NCBI RefSeq assembly: GCF_003675385.1
Contig: NZ_RCWZ01000010.1
Coordinates: 1 to 56,515 of the forward strand
Source: Mucilaginibacter kameinonensis
GTDB lineage: Bacteria; Bacteroidota; Bacteroidia; Sphingobacteriales; Sphingobacteriaceae
Length of the DNA stretch: 56,515 nucleotides
Direction: 5' to 3'
The notes beneath the pieces were generated by a model that saw only the letters and a program-made list of their open reading frames with translations, had not been told where the DNA came from and made no database searches. Both the position numbers and the translations under genes were made by a program. This document shows positions 52,287-56,515 of this stretch, in pieces (position 1 is the stretch's first letter; the number at the start of each line of letters is the position of its first letter).

Positions 52287-52880
52287 TTATTTAAAAAGCC
52301 AACAAAACAGGATAAGGCTATTAATACGGACAAAATGGTTCCTGATAAATTTCAGGGCCAGTTTCATATGAGTGTGAACTGTTGAGGAGGAGATATTTAA
52401 ACGGCCCGCCACTTCGCTATATTTTAATCCTTCCTGATGGCATAATGTATAGATAAGTTTTTGCTGGGGCGTAAGACCATTTATAGCCTGGTTAAGTGAC
52501 CGCTCCATGTCCCGATAAATAACATCCTCTTCTGTATTATTTACTTCCCCGGTCATTTGTTTGCTCAGTTCTGAAGCAAGCAGGTTTTCATGAGCAATGC
52601 GCCTTAATGTGTTGTATGCGTAATTGCGACATATGCGATTGAGATAAGCCCCCAGGTTTTCAATCTCCGGAAGATTTTGTCGGTTAAGCCAAATTTTCAG
52701 GAAAACCTCCTGTAAAATTTCTTCAGCGAGCTCTTCTGACCGTGTAAGTTTAAGCGCAAATGGATAAATCATTTTAGAATAATGCTCAAAAAGAACCGTA
52801 AATGACTTCTGATCACCGGAAGCAATCCTATGCATAAGCATTTTATCAGTATCTATTGAGCTATTCTGTGACACGTACAA
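52287..52880 (-). CDS. ECF RNA polymerase sigma-70 factor, PUL2
   Basis: A 197-aa ECF sigma factor. Region 2 has SFTVLFEHYSKMIYPFALKL and EEILQEVFLKIWLNRQNL. Region 4 has LTPQQKLIYTLCHQEGLKYSEVA with helix-turn-helix NISSSTVHTHMKLALKFI. As in the PUL1 sigma, the C-terminus is hydrophobic (RINSLILFCWLFK). It opens PUL2. LacI-type palindromes lie 79 and 224 bp upstream. Targets are presumably the fecR/susC promoters. Confidence 0.92.
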   Translation of the reverse strand: MYVSQNSSIDTDKMLMHRIASGDQKSFTVLFEHYSKMIYPFALKLTRSEELAEEILQEVFLKIWLNRQNLPEIENLGAYLNRICRNYAYNTLRRIAHENLLASELSKQMTGEVNNTEEDVIYRDMERSLNQAINGLTPQQKLIYTLCHQEGLKYSEVAGRLNISSSTVHTHMKLALKFIRNHFVRINSLILFCWLFK

Positions 52881-52958
52881 AAGGAATTATTAAAGAAGGT
52901 TTATTTTATTGTAGTGAATATATATCAAAAAGATGCCAGCAATCTGCTTTTCAAAGCG

Positions 52959-52968
52959 CAAACGTTTG
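52959..52968. promoter_or_regulatory. LacI-family-type operator palindrome, PUL2 site A
   Basis: CAAACGTTTG preceded by GCG, 79 bp upstream of the sigma start codon. It is the same 10-mer as the two sites upstream of the PUL1 sigma gene. Confidence 0.55.
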
Positions 52969-53103
52969 TTTGAATTTGGTGGTTTTTAGAGAAATATAAA
53001 TGGCACCCCTCCGTCAGATACCCTAAAAAGGGCTATCTAACTATAGTTCAGTTCGTACAGAAGAATTTCCGAAAGTCATAGCAAGCAATATTAAAAACAC
53101 TTG

Positions 53104-53117
53104 CGCAAACGCTTGCG
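53104..53117. promoter_or_regulatory. LacI-family-type operator palindrome, PUL2 site B
   Basis: CGCAAACGCTTGCG, a 14-bp near-palindrome with the same CG-centred half-sites, 224 bp upstream of the sigma start codon. Confidence 0.5.
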
Positions 53118-53332
53118 TAAGCAATTAATAATAAGATACTTACAATCCTTACAGGCGTGCTGGATGTAGCAGGTATAACGAGGGCGAACCAGATAAGATA
53201 TAATACCGGTCTTAAATCTAATTAAAAGTGCCCTTTACCTATCTTTAAAGCGCTTAAGTTCTGCGTCTGTCGTCTTGTAAATGAGGCCGTATTGATGAGG
53301 TAATTGCAAAACCGGGTGGTTTTCGAAATTAC

Positions 53333-53362
53333 AAAAAAAAGCTGCCTACAAATGTAGACAGC
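53333..53362 (-). terminator. Rho-independent terminator of the decayed Sus locus
   Basis: On the minus strand GCTGTCTAC pairs with GTAGGCAGC around ATTT (one G-T), followed by eight Ts. It directly follows the SusD remnant. Confidence 0.8.
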
Positions 53363-53386
53363 CTAATCAACTAAAAGTCTGGTTGC

Positions 53387-53512
53387 TTAATTTACATCCC
53401 AGAATATTTTTGCATCGCGTTTGTCTTTAGCTTTAACATCGTTATAATGACTATTAAAGCCGGTTTCTATGCTTGGATATACCAGCCTGCTTGTTGGGGT
53501 AGTATAATTAGC
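53387..53512 (-). pseudogene. C-terminal remnant of a SusD-like gene
   Basis: Forty-one codons on the minus strand with no start of their own. They read ANYTTPTSRLVYPSIETG and continue to KDKRDAKIFWDVN before a TAA at 53389-53387. This looks like the extreme C-terminus of a SusD/RagB protein of the class that ends in W-D rather than NPGY. It is in a different frame from the SusC fragment that runs into it, so the two were brought together by a deletion. A terminator follows at the expected distance. Assignment is by eye. Confidence 0.65.
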
Positions 53513-54597
53513 CAGCTTGAGCTATAACCAGCTTGAAACAAGTCCTTGTAGCTATTTGGCTGTGGAGTGTAATCCCTGATCTCACCGTCCCACCGCCTGA
53601 TTTTTTGGCCTTCCATTTTAGGGCCAAACTGCGCATATGAGCTAAAACGAGGTCTGTATCCTGTTGGGGAATTAGAATCAGCTGACCGGCCATCTTCGAT
53701 AAAACCACCGGCAAGGTTGGTTGCACGGTCATAACCCGAGCCGTAAACGTTTTGAAAATTTGGAGTAAAAGCTACTTGCTCGGTAGTACCTACATAGTTG
53801 AAATCAACACCAAGGCCTCTTGATTTTGAGCCTTTTTTGGTAGTGATCACAATCGCACCGCCCATCGCATCGGAGCGATAAAGGGCAGTCGCACTTGCAC
53901 CTTTTAACACGGTAAGAGTCTCAATCTCCTGCGGATTAATATCAAGGATACCATTGCCCCTGATACACTGGTCAGACCAATATCCGTCATTATTTGAACC
54001 ACCGGCACCAGCCTCTCTGTTTTTACGGATAATAACACCCTCCACAACGTGAAGGGGCTGTGTGTTGTAGTTAAGCGAGTTAATACCACGTATCTGCACA
54101 TTTACGGCACTGCTTGAACCACCGGGAGCAGTAGTGATCTTCACACCTGGGGTCTTACCGTACAATGCAGAAGCGAAGTTTATATTCCCGGCCTCCGTTA
54201 ATTGTTTGGCGGTAATCGTAGTAGTCGCCTAGCCCAAGGCTTTTTCCTGACGCTTGATACTAAACGAAGTAACTACTACTTCATTTAATTCACCTTTACC
54301 GGCGGCAAGGGTCACGTTGATAACGGGGTTATCACCAACTGTAACCTCCTGTGCGGTATAACCTACAGATGAAAACCTCAGTACTGTACCTTTTGCTACT
54401 TTGATGCTATAAGCACCGTTTGCATTGGTTTGCGTACCGTTGCTTGTACCGGCAACCTGTACAGTTACACCAGGTAAAGGCCCGGTATTATCGCGCACCA
54501 CTCCCGTAACATTTGTTTGGGCAAATAATTTTGCCGAGATAAAAAGAGGCAGTAGCAGAACCACCCACCTTTTTAAGGTTAGATAAAATTGTTGCAT
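53513..54597 (-). pseudogene. SusC/RagA fragment: nonsense codon and large internal deletion
   Basis: The signal peptide (MQQFYLTLKRW..LFAQ), carboxypeptidase-like domain (TGVVRDNTGPLPGVTVQVAG) and ELNEVVVTSFSIKRQEKALG are intact. A TAG at 54231-54229 then sits where a Tyr codon is expected (ALG-stop-ATTTIT). The same frame continues through the plug (VNVQIRGINSLNYNTQPLHV, LTVLKGASATALY) to SYKDLFQAGYSS. There it enters SusD-derived sequence out of frame and stops at 53469-53467. About two thirds of SusC and nearly all of SusD are missing. Unlike the two intact SusC proteins it has no STN domain, so it was not of the sigma/FecR type. Confidence 0.8.
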
Positions 54598-54635
54598 AAA
54601 ATTAATTGATTGAGTAAAAAAAGTTTTGAATATGT

Positions 54636-55835
54636 TCAGACAGGCTCAGCAATATTTGCCTGCGGACTTAGTTTATAAAGGCTTTCAATAACGGTGGTTA
54701 CTCCTCCCAGCAGTTGTGCGTCGTTGCCGAGATTGGAGACCGCCAATTGTGCATAGGTGGTTAAGTGAGGTATACAATGTTCATTCATGGCTCGTTGAAT
54801 TGGAGTAAGCCATATCTTGCCCATAACACTTCCCTTTCCGCTAAAAATAATACTTTCGGGATTCATTAAATGTAGTAGGATAGCCAGGCCCTGGCCTCTA
54901 AAATAAGCAGCTTCCGAGATAATCTTCACCGCAAAAGCGTCACCTTTAAGCACCTCGGCAATAATATTATCCGCTGTAATAGCATCTACTTTACCAGACT
55001 GCTGATTTCCCCTTGTTTTGAGCCTTCCACTGCCTTAGCTCCGATAGCCAGCAGGGAAGCTTCCGTTTCCAGACGGCCCTGCTTACCGCATGAACATAAC
55101 TTTCCATTCTTATGCAATGGCAAGTGGCTAAACTCACCTGCAAATCCGCTATGCCCTTTAAAGATCTCCTTATTGATAATCATTCCCCGACCAACGCCCC
55201 ATCCCAGGTTCACGATCATAGAATTATTACGGGCAAGTGGAAGGCCAAACTTTTGTTCGGCCAGAGCTATTGCGGTAAAATCATTTTCAATTAATACCGG
55301 CAATCCAATCTGTTGCGTAATATAGGTTACCAGTGTTTGGCCAGGAAATTTAAGAAAACTCAGGTTGTTGCCTAAAAAAGCATCAATAAATCCCGGCATA
55401 GTAAAAGCAATGGCCAAAAACTTATCCAACAGTAGCGCCGAGCTCACAATAACACTTTTAATACATGTTATTAATGAATGAACTGCACTTTCATTGTCGG
55501 TCAGGTTTATTTCAAACTCCTGAACGCCACCAACAAACTCATTATTCATATTAATAATTGCGATTCTCGTCAGAAACTGGTTCTCGCTACAGAAATGATA
55601 AAGCCGGTATCTAGTATCAATGAGTACGTTGCGGGCTTTCTCCCACCGCTTGACGCCCGGATGCCTACTTCCTTAACAATAGCCGACTTGACCAATTCAG
55701 CAATTCTTTTGGCTACGTAGGGATGCTTTTCCCAGTGAAAATACTCCAAATCACTAAGCGATGCTGACTTATTATAGTACAGCCCTTTAATGATGTCAAT
55801 ATTCTTAAATATAATATAGGATAAAAGCTTGACAT
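54636..55835 (-). pseudogene. ROK-family transcriptional repressor, frameshifted
   Basis: Recognisable ROK repressor in at least three frames. The winged-helix end is seen in one frame (ELVKSAIVKEVG, ASSGGRKPATYSL, 55760-55590). The sugar-kinase-like part starts in another (LTRIAIINMNNEFVGG) and includes ENDFTAIALAEQKFG, MIVNLGWGVGRGMIIN and the zinc motif region GEFSHLPLHKNGKLCSCGKQG. A shift near 54975 moves to a third frame with VDAITADNIIAEVLKGDA and NPESIIFSGKG. The start is unclear, near 55835. It lies 38 nt upstream of the broken SusC gene and was probably its sugar-responsive regulator. Confidence 0.78.
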
Positions 55836-55858
55836 GGCAATTTAATATTTATTTAATA

Positions 55859-55899
55859 AGACAAGCAAACTTTTTATTTTTTTTTAAGTTTGCTTGTCT
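55859..55899. promoter_or_regulatory. Candidate operator of the ROK repressor
   Basis: AGACAAGCAAACTT (55859-55872) and AAGTTTGCTTGTCT (55886-55899) are perfect 14-bp inverted arms around a 13-nt A/T-only centre. It sits just upstream of the ROK pseudogene. ROK repressors of the NagC/Mlc type bind palindromes with AT-rich centres, so autoregulation is plausible. No T tract follows the second arm, which argues against a terminator. Confidence 0.45.
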
Positions 55900-56165
55900 A
55901 TGTTATTACAGATAAAAGTTTGAATTACTTTTATTTACCATAGCATTATCAGGCATATCAGGCCGTATGGCCGTGCAACCGGAAAGTTCTTTCTGAGGAT
56001 ATAATTTAAAACATATCGGACTAAGCCCTACATGACATCGGTAACTCTTATTGCAATACCAAGGCAGGAAGCATATTTTTCGCTATGCGGATGAGTGGAG
56101 AATGATGAGCTGTTAGTAGTTAAGGGTTGGTTTCGTTGGATATAGCGTGATATTTATTGTTTAAA

Positions 56166-56246
56166 GGCGTTTCCTTCGGCCGGGCTATACGCTCATACGC
56201 CTGCAGGACTTATCCACTGGTCTGTATCCGCTCCTATCCCTAACGC
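56166..56246 (+). repeat. Dispersed structured repeat element, copy 2
   Basis: This is the same element as 2080-2167 in opposite orientation. GGGCTAT, CGCTCATAC, TATCCACTGG, GTATCCGCT and TATCCCTAACGC align in order. The long palindrome of copy 1 is replaced by the short hairpin-like CCTTCGG. It lies about 160 bp downstream of the rrn terminator. Confidence 0.75.
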
Positions 56247-56402
56247 GGGTTGAGGTGGGTAGTTGATTTGTGAGTAGAGAGCGGTGAATAGTTATGTTAC
56301 GCCATGATGCGATTTCACCATTTGTCACCCGATCTTTTTCGCTGCGCGGGTGAGTGGTTGAGATGATTATAGGTTTCGGGATTCGCAGAAACAGTAAGAC
56401 AC

Positions 56403-56436
56403 GCAAAAAGCCTTAGTGATTAGCTAAGGCTTTTGC
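56403..56436 (-). terminator. rRNA operon terminator
   Basis: On the minus strand GCAAAAGCCTTAG pairs with CTAAGGCTTTTTGC around a 7-nt loop, ending in five Ts. It follows the 5S gene by about 27 nt. Confidence 0.8.
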
Positions 56437-56463
56437 AATGTTGCACCATTAAAGGTGATAAAG

Positions 56464-56515
56464 GGTGGCACCGACCTACTCTCCCACGTTTTACCGCAGT
56501 ACCATCGGCTCTGGC
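56464..56515 (-). rRNA. rrf: 5S ribosomal RNA, 3' part (cut by window edge)
   Basis: On the minus strand the sequence contains GAGCCGATGGTACTGC and GTGGGAGAGTAGGTCGGTG, the conserved 3' half of 5S rRNA. The 5' half lies beyond the right edge. The exact 3' end is estimated. Confidence 0.9.

Larger units (their letters stand above)
52881..53386. other. 506-bp gene-free region upstream of PUL2
   Basis: No gene is seen. It carries two LacI-type palindromes (52959-52968 and 53104-53117), a small hairpin around 53017-53037 (AGATACCC with GGGCTATCT) and the terminator of the decayed Sus locus at its right end. Confidence 0.6.
55836..56402. other. Gene-free region between ROK pseudogene and rrn operon
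   Basis: No gene is seen. Contents: a 14-bp inverted repeat (55859-55899), a diverged 23-nt direct repeat pair (56076-56098 and 56335-56357, core TGAGTGG) and the second copy of the dispersed element (56166-56246). The minus-strand frame at 56185-56406 runs across the repeat and is not a gene. Confidence 0.6.

Noticed and set aside
56185..56406. 73-aa minus-strand frame near the 5S gene
   Set aside because: It overlaps the dispersed repeat element and reaches the rrn terminator region; no protein-like features.
26246..56436. Integrative element with integrase and att sites
   Set aside because: No integrase, transposase or repeated tRNA 3' end was found in the block; only the tRNA position suggests an island.

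Overview
The window is a 56.5 kb chromosomal segment from a Bacteroidota bacterium of the Sphingobacteriaceae, most likely Mucilaginibacter or a close relative. This rests on SusC/SusD pairs with ECF sigma/FecR regulators, promoters of the TTG-N19-TAnnTTTG type, start codons without Shine-Dalgarno sequences, LytTR two-component proteins and family-typical intergenic palindromes. The genus is inferred; no database was searched. The right edge enters a 5S rRNA gene on the minus strand. The left edge is the promoter and leader of what looks like a second rRNA operon, also reading leftward, so the segment appears to lie between two co-oriented rrn operons.

Positions 1-26,300 hold mostly core or ordinary genes. 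These are an rRNA m5C methyltransferase, an outer-membrane barrel protein, a GH3 hydrolase, a UvrD-type helicase-nuclease and an M28 peptidase. A divergent regulatory unit follows: a small membrane protein plus ABC transporter faces a LytS/LytTR kinase-regulator pair with a DUF1080 hydrolase gene between them. Its shared promoter region carries 9-bp direct repeats with a 12-bp spacer, the layout expected of LytTR operators. Next is a red-light operon (bacteriophytochrome kinase, two stand-alone receivers and a biliverdin-producing heme oxygenase). An ABC exporter, frr, a sterol-desaturase-like hydroxylase, diadenylate cyclase cdaA, a truncated hemoglobin, a polyprenyl synthase and tRNA-Ser(GGA) complete this half. 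Three palindromic intergenic elements of one family and one compound repeat lie only in this half.

Positions 26,600-55,900 are accessory glycan-degradation DNA, all on the minus strand. PUL1 (37,090 to 26,598) is ECF sigma, FecR, SusC with STN domain, SusD, GH29 and GH2. PUL2 (52,880 to 37,920) is ECF sigma, FecR, SusC with STN domain, SusD, metallophosphoesterase, GH20, GH29, an alkaline-phosphatase-superfamily enzyme and GH20. Together they suggest uptake and trimming of fucosylated, N-acetylhexosamine- and galactose-containing glycans, with two phosphoesterases that hint at phosphate-bearing substrates. Further right is a dead third locus: a frameshifted ROK repressor, then a SusC with a nonsense codon whose plug is joined by a large deletion to the tail of a SusD gene.

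The least expected signals are non-coding. Both intact PULs carry a pair of LacI-type CAAACGTTTG-like palindromes upstream of the sigma gene. Both have a plus-strand terminator-like hairpin in the equal-sized (204 and 203 bp) FecR-SusC gap, as if an antisense RNA ended there. Both have a hairpin just after susD. A roughly 80-90 bp structured dispersed element occurs in inverted orientation near the two ends of the window. Two non-homologous PUL2 enzymes share the same 5' end and signal peptide at the DNA level.
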